The notes under the pieces were generated by a model. That model ran no database searches. It saw only the letters and a program-made list of their open reading frames with translations, and was not told where the DNA came from. The position numbers and the translations under genes were made by a program. A DNA stretch of 15,652 bases, from positions 1-15,652 of the forward strand of contig DASWOJ010000459.1 of assembly GCA_036398775.1 (NCBI GenBank), given 5' to 3'. Origin of the DNA: DASWOJ01 sp036398775 (GTDB lineage Bacteria; Pseudomonadota; Alphaproteobacteria; Acetobacterales; Acetobacteraceae). Of the stretch, positions 6,990 to 14,140 are shown piece after piece; the stretch's first letter is position 1, and every line of letters begins with the position of its first letter.

Positions 6990-7229
6990 TCAGCCCGCGA
7001 CGAAATTCACGACGCCACATAGGCCCAAGGCCAACGCAGCCTCTGCCACGACGTAAAACAGGCCAAGCCCACCCATCTTCGCGTCTTCGTTCGCATCGCC
7101 TTCCAGGCTGAGGATGAGGTCCTCGGTGGTCAGGGCATCAGTGATCGGTTGGTGCTGCATAGTCAGTTCATCCATTCTCAACGCTAGCTCCACGGGAGGC
7201 ATGTTCGAACGCCCGTGGAAGGCAACCAT
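6990..7229 (-). CDS. Doubtful small hypothetical protein with hydrophobic C-terminus
   Basis: The ORF encodes up to 79 residues. Internal Met10 (7202), Met19 (7175) or Met24 (7160) could also be the start, since no ribosome binding site decides. The N-terminal half is acidic (ITDALTTEDLILSLEGDANEDAK). A Gly-Gly pair follows, then a hydrophobic tail (LGLFYVVAEAALALGLCGVV) of about 25 residues that could span a membrane or be the core of a small peptide. It lies alone in a lower-GC gap, opposite in direction to its neighbours. An 8-bp inverted repeat (TCCACGGG 7189-7196, CCCGTGGA 7212-7219) overlaps its 5' end. I do not recognise it, and it may not be expressed. Confidence 0.35.
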   Translation of the reverse strand: MVAFHGRSNMPPVELALRMDELTMQHQPITDALTTEDLILSLEGDANEDAKMGGLGLFYVVAEAALALGLCGVVNFVAG

Positions 7230-7279
7230 TCTATACGCCTGCGATGGCTGGAACAGAATGCCGCGACGGCGGTATCATT

Positions 7280-7295
7280 CATACGCGCCGGTATG
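7280..7295. promoter_or_regulatory. Candidate operator upstream of the catabolic operon
   Basis: CATAC-N6-GTATG is a perfect 5+5 interrupted palindrome 185 bp before the amidase start. Its size suits a dimeric helix-turn-helix regulator. No regulator gene is adjacent in the window, so its role is a guess. The rest of the 7230-7479 gap holds no gene or clear promoter that I can support. Confidence 0.25.
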
Positions 7296-7479
7296 GCCCG
7301 ATCAGCCCAGCCGCCCATGATCCCGCCCTGGGCAGCGCCAGCCGGATGCCGGTGGAGCCTGTTGGCGGCCTATGTGCCCCTGGGCATCGCCGGCGGCGGT
7401 TGGCTGATCTCCCGCAACCTGACACCCTGGGCCGGTCCGGTGCTGCGGACCATGCGGCAGGCAAGCGGGAGAAAGATCG

Positions 7480-8652
7480 TTGGACCAGTTGAACGCCTTC
7501 GTCGCAGGCGCACGGTGCGAGGTGCCGGGCACGCCGGGCGGCCTGTTGGACGGCCTGACCTTCGCCGTGAAGGACCTGGTTGACGTGGCGGGCTGGCCGA
7601 CCGGCGGCGGCAACCCCGACTGGCCGCGCCGCCATCCCACCCCGACGCGGCACGCCTGGGTGGTGCAAACCCTGCTGGACGCCGGCGCCTCCGTCATCGG
7701 CAAGACGGTCACCGACGAGGTGTCCCTCGGCATTTTGGGCGAGAACGCCCATGACGGCACGCCGCTCAACCCGGCGGCGCCGGGCCGGGTGCCCGGCGGC
7801 TCGTCCAGCGGCTCCGCCTCGGCTGTCGCCGGTGATGCGTGCGGCTTCGCGCTCGGGACCGACAGCGGCGGCTCGGTCCGGGTGCCCGCCAGCTTCTGCG
7901 GCCTGCACGGCATCCGCCCGACCCACGGCCGCATCAACTTCGCGGGCATCACGGTGCAGTCGCCCAGTGCGGACACCTGCGGCTGGTTCGCCCGCGACGC
8001 CGCCACGTTTGCCAGGGTCGGCGAGGTGCTGTGCGGCGCATCCCTGCCGGAGCGGCTGCCGTCAACCCTGCTGGTGGCGACGGACGCCTTCGGGTTCGCC
8101 GACCCGGCCGTGCAGGATGCGCTGGCGCCGCTGGTGGAGCGGCTGGCCGCCCTGATCGGCCAGCGCCGCGACGAGACCCTGGCGCCGCAGGGCCTGTCGG
8201 TTTGGCAGCGTGCCCAGCGCGTGCTGCAAAGCAGCGAGTCCTGGCGGACCTTCCAGCCCTGGCTGGACACCTGCAACCCGCGCCTGGCGTTCAGCGTGGC
8301 GCGCGGCCTGGTGTTCGGCTCGGCGCTGACCGACGCCGAGCGGAGCGCCGCGGCGCTGATGCGGGAAGAGGCGCGGGCGCGGCTGCGCCTGCTGCTGCCG
8401 CCGGGCACGGTCATGTGCCTGCCGACGACGCCGTTTCCTGCTCCGGCGCGCGGGCTGCCGTTGTCGGAGCTGGACTTCCTACGCGAGCGGATAAGCTGCT
8501 TGACCAGCCATGGCGGCCTGACCGGCGTGCCGCAGGTCAGCCTGCCGGGCGCCACCGTGGACGGCGCGCCGGTGGGTTTGTCCATCATTGGCGCACGCGG
8601 CAGCGACCTTGACCTGGCGCTCGTGGCCCGCCGCTTCGCCGAAGCGGCGTGA
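7480..8652 (+). CDS. Amidase signature family hydrolase (short, AMI1-like)
   Basis: The product is 390 residues, shorter than typical amidases (450-500) and like the plant AMI1/short bacterial amidase group. The Ser-cisSer-Lys triad is visible: Lys31 in LTFAVKDLVDVAG, cis-Ser109 in PGGSSSGSASAVAG, and nucleophile Ser132 in GTDSGGSVRVPASFCG. It hydrolyses a carboxamide to acid plus ammonia; the substrate is unknown. The start is TTG at 7480, chosen because GGGAG (7467-7471) lies 8 bp upstream and the family N-terminus fits; no in-frame ATG is nearby. It is the first gene of the long plus-strand operon and is followed 10 bp later by an HpxZ/AtzH-like gene. Amidases of the AtzE/HpxY type also sit beside such genes in cyanurate and oxalurate operons. 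No AtzG-like small subunit is visible here. Confidence 0.9.
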   Translation: MDQLNAFVAGARCEVPGTPGGLLDGLTFAVKDLVDVAGWPTGGGNPDWPRRHPTPTRHAWVVQTLLDAGASVIGKTVTDEVSLGILGENAHDGTPLNPAAPGRVPGGSSSGSASAVAGDACGFALGTDSGGSVRVPASFCGLHGIRPTHGRINFAGITVQSPSADTCGWFARDAATFARVGEVLCGASLPERLPSTLLVATDAFGFADPAVQDALAPLVERLAALIGQRRDETLAPQGLSVWQRAQRVLQSSESWRTFQPWLDTCNPRLAFSVARGLVFGSALTDAERSAAALMREEARARLRLLLPPGTVMCLPTTPFPAPARGLPLSELDFLRERISCLTSHGGLTGVPQVSLPGATVDGAPVGLSIIGARGSDLDLALVARRFAEAA

Positions 8653-8662
8653 AGGAAACCTG

Positions 8663-9058
8663 ATGGACACCGAACCGAACCTGCCGGACGTGGTTGCCGA
8701 GGTGCGCGCCCTGTTCGAGCGTTACGAGCAGGCGCTGGTTGACCGGGACGTGGCGGTGCTGGACGCCACCTTCTGGGATAGCCCGCACACGATCCGCTAC
8801 GCCTTTGCCGAGCATGGACACGGATTTGCCGAGATCCACGCCCACCGGGTGGCTCGGCCGCCGGGGCCCGGCATCAAGGAGCGCCGGCTGCGGCTGGAGA
8901 TCCTGACGCTCGGACGCGACCTCGCCACCGTCAACCTGGAGTTCAAGGTGCGTGGCCGGGATCTGGTGGGGCGGCAGAGCCAGACCTGGGTGCGGTTTGC
9001 GGATATAGGCTGGAAGGTGGTCGCCGCCCATGTCTCGGCCCAGCAGGGGCTGGGCTGA
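8663..9058 (+). CDS. HpxZ/AtzH-like protein (NTF2-like fold, DUF3225)
   Basis: The product is 131 residues, the full family length. Motifs are LPDVVAEVRALFERYEQALVDRDVAVLDATFWDSPHTIRY (7-46), a GRDLATVNLEF strand (84-94), GRQSQTWVR (103-111) and WKVVAAHVS (117-125), the standard pattern of HpxZ of oxalurate catabolism and AtzH of cyanurate catabolism. As I recall, AtzH is described as an amidohydrolase acting on a carboxylated urea intermediate; the biochemical role of HpxZ is less clear. AGGA 6 bp before the ATG fixes the start at 8663, 10 bp after the amidase stop. Pairing with an amidase suggests a pathway involving ureido or N-carboxy amide intermediates. A frame open further upstream overlaps the amidase and is not the start. 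Confidence 0.85.
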   Translation: MDTEPNLPDVVAEVRALFERYEQALVDRDVAVLDATFWDSPHTIRYAFAEHGHGFAEIHAHRVARPPGPGIKERRLRLEILTLGRDLATVNLEFKVRGRDLVGRQSQTWVRFADIGWKVVAAHVSAQQGLG

Positions 9059-9130
9059 CATCCCGCTGGCAGCCGGCTTGCATGCGTGCAGCAACATCCA
9101 GCACCTATTGTCCAGTCCGGGAACGCAACC

Positions 9131-10051
9131 ATGCTCCGCCGCACCCTCCTCGCCACGGCCCTGGCCGCCCCTGCCATCGTGCCGCACGCCGTGCTGGGCC
9201 AGGCGCTGCGCAGGGTTAAGCTCGGGTCGGCGTTCACCACCACGACCAATGCCATGTTCCTGATGCCGGACCTGCTGCGCCCCGAGGGCGTCGAGGCCGA
9301 GGTCGTGACCTTCCCCAGCCTGGTGCAGCGGATGCAGGCCGTGGCGTCCGGCGCTGTGGACGTGGGCAATGGCGGGCTGTCGGCCACCATGCAAGTCGCC
9401 ACCAAGGGGTTTCCGATGGCGGTGCTGGCGAACGGCTGCGACGGCGGCTGGATGCTGCTGGCCAAGCCTGGGATCACCGAATTCGCCCAGCTCCGCGGCA
9501 AGAAGATCGGGGTGCAGAATGGATCGATCGCGTTGGTCAGCCTGACGTGGAAGCTGCGGCACGAGGGGCTGCTAGACAAGGTGGAGCTGCTGTTCCTCGA
9601 CAACCAGGACCAGCCGGTGCCGCTGGCGCGCGGCGACGTGGATGCGATCTGCTGTTTTGAGCCGTATGCGACGTTTGCCGAGCTGAGCGGCTTCGGCCAT
9701 CGGCTGTGGGTGCCCTACGATACGCCGATGGGCAAGACGAACCTGGGCTTCGTCGCCAGCACTTCATTTATCGCGAAGGAGCCGGACCTGACCCGCACGC
9801 TGGTGCGCGCCCACGTCGCCGCGACCGGGCGGATGAAGGCCGACCCGGCCATCGCGGTCGAAACGACGGTCAAGCAGTTCAACATGGCGCGCGACATCGC
9901 GGAGGCCAGCACGAAGAACCTATTTTTCAGTGCCGACAGCGGCGAGGCGTTCCAGTCCGGCCTCAAGGCGCTCGCGGGGATGATGCTGGCCGACAAGCTG
10001 CTGGACCAGGAGCCGAAGTGGGGCGAGTTCCTCGATACGCGGTTCCTGTAG
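9131..10051 (+). CDS. ABC transporter substrate-binding protein, NitT/TauT (SsuA/ThiY-like) type
   Basis: The product is 306 residues, typical for this family. The N-terminus MLRRTLLATALAAPAIVPHAVLGQA is a signal peptide with Arg-Arg at 3-4, possibly Tat-type, with cleavage after about residue 25. Family features are FPSLVQRMQAVASGAVDVGNGG (61-82), FPMAVLANG, AQLRGKKIGVQNGS (119-132), LARGDVDAICCFEPYAT, and LGFVAST before the second lobe. Binding proteins of this type deliver small anions or heterocycles (nitrate, taurine, sulfonates, pyrimidine precursors) to a membrane importer. ATG 9131 is preferred over 9086 because the signal peptide starts there, although the Shine-Dalgarno match is weak (GGGAA). 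Permease and ATPase genes follow after a REP-like element. The true ligand should be the substrate of the downstream enzymes. Confidence 0.88.
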   Translation: MLRRTLLATALAAPAIVPHAVLGQALRRVKLGSAFTTTTNAMFLMPDLLRPEGVEAEVVTFPSLVQRMQAVASGAVDVGNGGLSATMQVATKGFPMAVLANGCDGGWMLLAKPGITEFAQLRGKKIGVQNGSIALVSLTWKLRHEGLLDKVELLFLDNQDQPVPLARGDVDAICCFEPYATFAELSGFGHRLWVPYDTPMGKTNLGFVASTSFIAKEPDLTRTLVRAHVAATGRMKADPAIAVETTVKQFNMARDIAEASTKNLFFSADSGEAFQSGLKALAGMMLADKLLDQEPKWGEFLDTRFL

Positions 10052-10088
10052 GCTGGGCGATGCGACAGGCTCCTTGTTGCGGTCCCCT

Positions 10089-10187
10089 CCGTCATTGCGA
10101 GGCTCGCGGCGCCGGGGCAGTCCAGGGGCCGCAGGCGCCGTCCTGCCGGCCCATGGATCGCCGTGGCGCCGGGGCTCGCAATGACGG
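10089..10187. repeat. REP-like palindromic element, copy 1
   Basis: Outer arms CCGTCATTGCGAG (10089-10101) and CTCGCAATGACGG (10175-10187) are perfect 13-bp inverted repeats about 73 bp apart. An inner hairpin GCAGG/CCTGC (10131-10135, 10142-10146) sits at the apex. Sequences beginning GTCATTGCGAG with GTCCAGG-type interiors are a common class of intergenic palindromes in alphaproteobacteria. The element fills the gap between the binding-protein and permease genes and would fold in the mRNA. Confidence 0.8.
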
Positions 10188-10214
10188 GGACGGCCAGGCT
10201 ACGGGCTGCCCAAC

Positions 10215-10979
10215 GTGACGCGGGCGCGGCTGGCGCTTGGGCTGGTGCCGCTGCTGGTGCTGCTAGGCGCGTGGCAGGTTGCCGTCGTGGCCCAGCTTTA
10301 TCCGCCGGTGCTGCTGCCGTCGCCGGCCAAGGTGGCCGGGGCGTTCGTGCAATGGGGGCCGCTGATCGCCACCAACGCGCTGGCCAGCGTCACCCGCGTC
10401 GTGGTCGGCGTTGGGGCCGCTTTTGCCGTGGCGGTGCCGCTGGGGCTGCTGATCGGGCGCTACCCGGTGCTGGACCGGCTGACCGACTGGTCCATCCAGG
10501 CGTTCCGGGCGGTGCCGCCGATCTCGCTGATCCCGCTGGCCATGCTGTTCTTCGGCATCGGCGACACCCCGGCCATCGTGCTGATCTTCCTGTCGGCGAT
10601 CTGGCCGCTGCTGCTGAACACCATCTTCGGCGTGCGCGGCATCGAGCGGACGCTGCTGAAGGTCGCGGCGTCGGCCCGCGCCAGCGAGGGGCTGGTGCTG
10701 CGGGATGTCGTGCTGCCGGCGGCGCTGCCGTCCATCTTCACTGGGCTGCGCCTGGCGATCGGCGGCGGCTGGCTGACGGTGGTGACGGCGGAGATGATCG
10801 CGGTGAAGTCGGGGCTGGGCTACATGATCCTGAACGCGCAGATGACCTTCCGGACCGAGCTGACCTTTGCCGGCATCATCGTCATCGGCGCCATCGGCCT
10901 GCTTGCGGACCAGGCGGTGCGCCGTTTGCGCGCCCGCGCATGCCGCTGGCAGGACGGGCTGACGGCCAGCGGGGGATGA
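10215..10979 (+). CDS. ABC transporter permease, NitT/TauT (SsuC-like) type
   Basis: The product is 254 residues, the usual length, with about six hydrophobic helices (7-27, 57-80, 100-117, 119-138, 176-198, 215-232). The cytoplasmic EAA-type coupling loop is at about 150-185 (AASARASEGLVLRDVVLPAALPSIFTGLRLAI), which docks onto the ATPase. Other family motifs are LLPSPAKV near the N-terminus, FRAVPPISLIPLAMLFFGIG, and VKSGLGYMILNAQ near the end. The start is GTG at 10215 with only a weak ribosome binding site, following a REP-like element. Low initiation may keep permease below binding-protein levels. The stop overlaps the ATPase start by 4 bp (ATGA). Confidence 0.9.
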   Translation: MTRARLALGLVPLLVLLGAWQVAVVAQLYPPVLLPSPAKVAGAFVQWGPLIATNALASVTRVVVGVGAAFAVAVPLGLLIGRYPVLDRLTDWSIQAFRAVPPISLIPLAMLFFGIGDTPAIVLIFLSAIWPLLLNTIFGVRGIERTLLKVAASARASEGLVLRDVVLPAALPSIFTGLRLAIGGGWLTVVTAEMIAVKSGLGYMILNAQMTFRTELTFAGIIVIGAIGLLADQAVRRLRARACRWQDGLTASGG

Positions 10980-11737
10980 CGGGCTTCATCGAGTGCATCG
11001 GCGTGGGCAAGACTTACGCCGGCAAGGCCGGGCCGGTTGAGGCGCTGCGCGGCATCAGCATCGCCTGCGGCGCCGGCGAGTTCGTCTGCCTGCTCGGCCT
11101 GTCCGGCTGCGGCAAGAGCACGCTGCTGCAGATGATCGCCGGGCTGGAGGCGCCGACAGTGGGGCAGGTCGTCGTTGCCGGGCGGGAGCTGGACGGGCCG
11201 TCGCCGGCCACCAGCATCGTGTTCCAGGACCACGGGCTGTTTCCCTGGATGACCGTGCGCGGCAACGTCGAGTTCAACATGAAGGCCCGGCGCGTGCCGG
11301 CAGCCGAGCGCCGGGCGCGCGGGGAGGAGATGCTGGCGTTGACGGGGCTGCAGGGATTTGCCGGGCGCTACCCGCACGAGTTGTCGGGCGGGATGCGGCA
11401 GCGGGTCGGGATCGCCCGGGCGCTGACCACCCGGCCGCAGGCGCTGCTGATGGACGAGCCGTTCGGGGCGCTGGACGCCCAGACCCGCGGGCACCTGCAG
11501 GCGGAGCTGCTGCAGATCTGGTCGGTGCAGCGCACGACCGTGCTGTTCGTCACGCACAGCATTGACGAGGCCGTGTTCCTGGCCGACCGCATCCTGGTGT
11601 TCACGCCCCGGCCGGGCCGGCTGTCGGCGGTGGTGCCGGTGGAGCTGCCGCGGCCCCGGGTGCCGGGCACCGCCGACTTTGCTCAGGTTGCCCTTGGGCT
11701 GCGCACCGCGCTGGGGTCGGAGGGGGGGACCGAATGA
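10976..11737 (+). CDS. ABC transporter ATPase, NitT/TauT (SsuB-like) type
   Basis: The product is 253 residues, with all nucleotide-binding motifs intact: Walker A GLSGCGKST (41-49), Q-loop IVFQDHGLFPW with Gln84, signature LSGGM (136-140), Walker B LLMDEP with Glu161 (157-162), D-loop GALDAQT, and H-loop His194 in VTHSIDEA. The LFPWMTVRGNVEF segment is typical of nitrate/sulfonate/taurine importer ATPases. It powers the importer formed with the upstream permease and binding protein. The start is fixed by the ATGA overlap with the permease; the longer frame upstream (from 10163) lies across the permease and is a shadow. The stop overlaps the next start by 4 bp. Confidence 0.93.
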   Translation: MTGFIECIGVGKTYAGKAGPVEALRGISIACGAGEFVCLLGLSGCGKSTLLQMIAGLEAPTVGQVVVAGRELDGPSPATSIVFQDHGLFPWMTVRGNVEFNMKARRVPAAERRARGEEMLALTGLQGFAGRYPHELSGGMRQRVGIARALTTRPQALLMDEPFGALDAQTRGHLQAELLQIWSVQRTTVLFVTHSIDEAVFLADRILVFTPRPGRLSAVVPVELPRPRVPGTADFAQVALGLRTALGSEGGTE

Positions 11738-12480
11738 GGCTGCTGCTGGCCAATCCCAATACCAGCCAGGCGGTGACGGACCGGATCGCCGCGGTGGCGC
11801 GCGCCAATGCCTCGCCGGGGACCACCATCCATGCCGTGACGGCGGCGCGTGGCGTGCCCTACATCGCCACACGGGCGGAGGCGGTGATCGGCGCCTCGGA
11901 GGTGCTGGAGCTGCTGGCCGAACATGCGGGCGAGGCCGACGCCGCCGTGGTAGCCGCCTTCGGCGATCCCGGCCTGGGTGCGGCACGGGAGCTGCTGTCC
12001 ATCCCGGTCACCGGCATGGCGGAGGCGTCCATGCTGACCGCCTGCATGCTGGGCCGCCGCTTCGCCGTCGTTACTTTCGCCACGGCGCTCGGCTCTTGGT
12101 ATGGGGAGATCGTGGAGGCCGTTGGCCTGGGGGCGCGGTGCTCGGGCGTGCATTGGCTGGACGAGCCGTTTGCCGATGTGGCCGGGGTGGCGGAGGAGAA
12201 GGCGGCACGGCTGGTCGCCCTGTGCGCCGATGCCGTGGCGGCCGGGGCGGAGGTCTGCATCCTGGGCGGCGCGCCGCTGGCCGGGCTGGCGGCCGTTGTG
12301 GCGGACCAGGTTGCCGTGCCGCTGGTGGACGGCGTGGCCGCCGCCGTGCGCCAGGCGGAGGTGCTGGCGTCCCTGCGCCCGCGCAAGGCCACCGCCGGCA
12401 GCTTCCGCCGCCCCGCCGCCAAGCCGATGCAGGGTATTTCGCCTGCGGTGACGCGGCTGTTCCAGGGCGGCCCGGCGTGA
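11734..12480 (+). CDS. Asp/Glu/hydantoin racemase superfamily protein lacking both catalytic Cys
   Basis: The product is 248 residues, the normal length for HyuE-like hydantoin/Asp-Glu racemases. The start MRLLLANPNTSQAVTDRI is the family N-terminus, and FGDPGLGAARELLSIPVTGMAEASMLTA (76-103) and RRFAVVTFATALGSWY are diagnostic. Family enzymes use one Cys in ACFxDPG and a second in LGCAGM. Here those positions read AAFGDPG (Ala75) and LGGAPLAG (Gly179), so the two-base racemase mechanism cannot operate as known. The fold is probably kept for another reaction or a binding role. The C-terminus has a PRKATAGSFRRPAAKP segment. ATGA overlaps join it to the ATPase before it, and GTGA joins it to a second superfamily member after it. 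Confidence 0.85.
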   Translation: MRLLLANPNTSQAVTDRIAAVARANASPGTTIHAVTAARGVPYIATRAEAVIGASEVLELLAEHAGEADAAVVAAFGDPGLGAARELLSIPVTGMAEASMLTACMLGRRFAVVTFATALGSWYGEIVEAVGLGARCSGVHWLDEPFADVAGVAEEKAARLVALCADAVAAGAEVCILGGAPLAGLAAVVADQVAVPLVDGVAAAVRQAEVLASLRPRKATAGSFRRPAAKPMQGISPAVTRLFQGGPA

Positions 12481-13211
12481 CCCGGACGGTCCGACTGGGC
12501 ATCCTGACCCCTTCGTCCAACACGGTGCTGGAGCCGCTGTCGGCCGCGATCATCCGCGGCGTGCCGGGTGCGAGCGTGCATTTCAGCCGGTTTCCCGTGA
12601 CCGAAATCGCACTGAGCCCGGGTGCCCTGGCGCAGTTCGACGACGCCGCCGTCCTGCGCGCGGCCGAGCTGCTGGCCCATGCCCGGGTGGACGTGATCGC
12701 CTGGAGCGGCACCTCGGCGAGTTGGCTCGGCTTCGAGGCCGACGAGGCGCTGTGCGCCCGCATCCGGGCGGCGACGGGCGTGCGCGCGACGACCAGCGTC
12801 CTGGCGCTGAACGGCGCCCTGGCCCGGACCGGGGTGCGGCGCCTGGGGCTGGTCACGCCGTATCGCGGCGACGTGCAGGCGCGCATCGTCGCCAACTACG
12901 CTGCGCTGGGCGTCGAGTGCGTGGCGGAGCGGCACCTGGACCTGCAGGACAACTTCTCGTTCGCGGAAGTGGCGGCGCCGCAGCTTGACGCGATGGTGCG
13001 CGAGGTCGCGGCGGTCCGGCCCGATGCGGTCGCCGTCGTCTGCACCAACCTGCGCGGGGCGCCGCTGGTGGCGGGCTGGGAGGCGGCGCTGGGGCTGCCG
13101 GTTTACGACTCGGTTGCGACGGCGTTGTGGGGCAGCCTGGGCATTGCCGGGGCGGACGCCTCCGTGATCCAAGGCTGGGGCGGGCTGTTCGGGTTGCCGG
13201 CGCCTGCCTGA
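12477..13211 (+). CDS. Maleate isomerase/arylmalonate decarboxylase family protein
   Basis: The product is 244 residues, close to arylmalonate decarboxylase (AMDase, 240) and maleate isomerase (about 250). The start motif GILTPSSNTVLEP is that of the family. In the first lobe, where isomerases have a catalytic Cys, it has Gly78 in WSGTSASW. In the second lobe Cys189 is kept in VVCTNLRGAPLV. This Gly/Cys pair mirrors AMDase Gly74/Cys188. Thr79, Ser80 and Tyr129 (VTPYRGDV) sit where AMDase binds a carboxylate. The two residues after Cys189 are Thr-Asn, not the Gly-Gly of AMDase. A cofactor-free decarboxylase or a one-Cys variant is therefore likely; the substrate is unknown. It starts at GTG, overlapping the previous stop (GTGA). 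Confidence 0.85.
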   Translation: MTRTVRLGILTPSSNTVLEPLSAAIIRGVPGASVHFSRFPVTEIALSPGALAQFDDAAVLRAAELLAHARVDVIAWSGTSASWLGFEADEALCARIRAATGVRATTSVLALNGALARTGVRRLGLVTPYRGDVQARIVANYAALGVECVAERHLDLQDNFSFAEVAAPQLDAMVREVAAVRPDAVAVVCTNLRGAPLVAGWEAALGLPVYDSVATALWGSLGIAGADASVIQGWGGLFGLPAPA

Positions 13212-13226
13212 CGAAAGGACTGGACG

Positions 13227-14108
13227 ATGCCGCACGCGACCGCCGACGATGGGACCAGGCTCTACTTCGAGGAAACTGGCGGCGGCACGCCGGTCATCTT
13301 CGTGCACGAGTTCGCCGGCGACATGCGTAGCTGGGAGCCGCAGATGCGCCACTTCGGCCAGCGGCACCGCGCCATCGCATACAACGCCAGGGGCTACCCG
13401 CCGTCCGACGTGCCGGAGCATTCCTCCAGCTATGGGCAGGCGCGCGCCACCGATGACATCCTGGCCGTGCTGGACCACCTCGGCATTGATCGGGCGCACG
13501 TCGTCGGGCTGTCCATGGGTGGGTTCGCGACCTTGCACTTCGGCTTCCGCCATGCCGCCCGCGCCCGCTCGCTGGTCGTCGGCGGCTGCGGCTATGGCGC
13601 CGAGCCCAGCCAGCGCGACCGCTTCAAGGCCGAGGCTGCCGCCATCGCCCAGGCGCTGCGGCAGGACGGGATGGCGCCGTTCGCCGCCCGCTACGCCCAC
13701 GGCCCGACCCGGGTGCAATTCGGCAACAAGGACCCCCGCGGCTTCGCCGAGTTCGCACGGCACCTGGCGGAGCACTCCGCCCTTGGTGCGGCCAACACGC
13801 AGATGGCCGTCCAGGGCGCGCGGCCGTCGCTGTATGACCTGGTGGACGACATGCGGGCGCTACAGGTGCCGACGCTGGTGCTGACCGGCGACGAGGATTG
13901 GCCGTGCCTGCAGCCGGGTCTGCTGATGAAGCAGTCCATCCCGTCTGCCGCGCTCGCGGTAATGCCCAACTGCGGCCATACGATCAACCTGGAGGACCCG
14001 GACGAGTTCAACCGGCTAGTCGGCGCCTTCTTGGTCCAGGTGGAGTGCGGACGCTGGCCCATGCGCGACCCGCGGACGCAGGGAGCCTCGATCACCGGCA
14101 TGACCTGA
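13227..14108 (+). CDS. Alpha/beta hydrolase
   Basis: The product is 293 residues. The fold is clear: GTPVIFVHEFAGD near the N-terminus (oxyanion region, with HE replacing the usual HG), YNARGYPPSD, then the nucleophile elbow GLSMGG with Ser96. The acid is in LTGDEDWPC (Asp222 or Asp224), and the catalytic His251 is in PNCGHTINLEDPDEF. Family members include esterases, C-C hydrolases, deformylases such as NicD and the Rut-pathway hydrolase RutD. The local company (flavin monooxygenase, amidase, maleate-isomerase-like enzyme) makes a ring-opening or amide-related role plausible but unproven. AAAGGA lies 7 bp before the ATG, 15 bp after the preceding stop. About 25 residues after the fold (from Glu273) form an unusual C-terminal tail. 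Confidence 0.9.
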   Translation: MPHATADDGTRLYFEETGGGTPVIFVHEFAGDMRSWEPQMRHFGQRHRAIAYNARGYPPSDVPEHSSSYGQARATDDILAVLDHLGIDRAHVVGLSMGGFATLHFGFRHAARARSLVVGGCGYGAEPSQRDRFKAEAAAIAQALRQDGMAPFAARYAHGPTRVQFGNKDPRGFAEFARHLAEHSALGAANTQMAVQGARPSLYDLVDDMRALQVPTLVLTGDEDWPCLQPGLLMKQSIPSAALAVMPNCGHTINLEDPDEFNRLVGAFLVQVECGRWPMRDPRTQGASITGMT

Positions 14109-14140
14109 CCTCGGCCGCCGTTTGCGCCGAGCGTCCCGCA

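Noticed and set aside
7215..7583. 122-residue plus-strand ORF with a hydrophobic middle segment
   Set aside because: It overlaps the amidase 5' end by about 100 bp and its C-terminal third is an Arg-rich frame shadow. It does not resemble the AtzG-type small subunit I looked for here.
10976..11737. Possible independent operon starting at the ATPase
   Set aside because: The ATGA overlap with the permease and the following ATGA/GTGA overlaps show tight coupling with upstream and downstream genes, and there is no room for a separate promoter.
11859..13775. 638-residue open frame on the minus strand
   Set aside because: It is antisense to the two racemase-superfamily genes and the hydrolase, with low-complexity Ala/Arg/Pro content and no domain. 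High GC explains the lack of stops.
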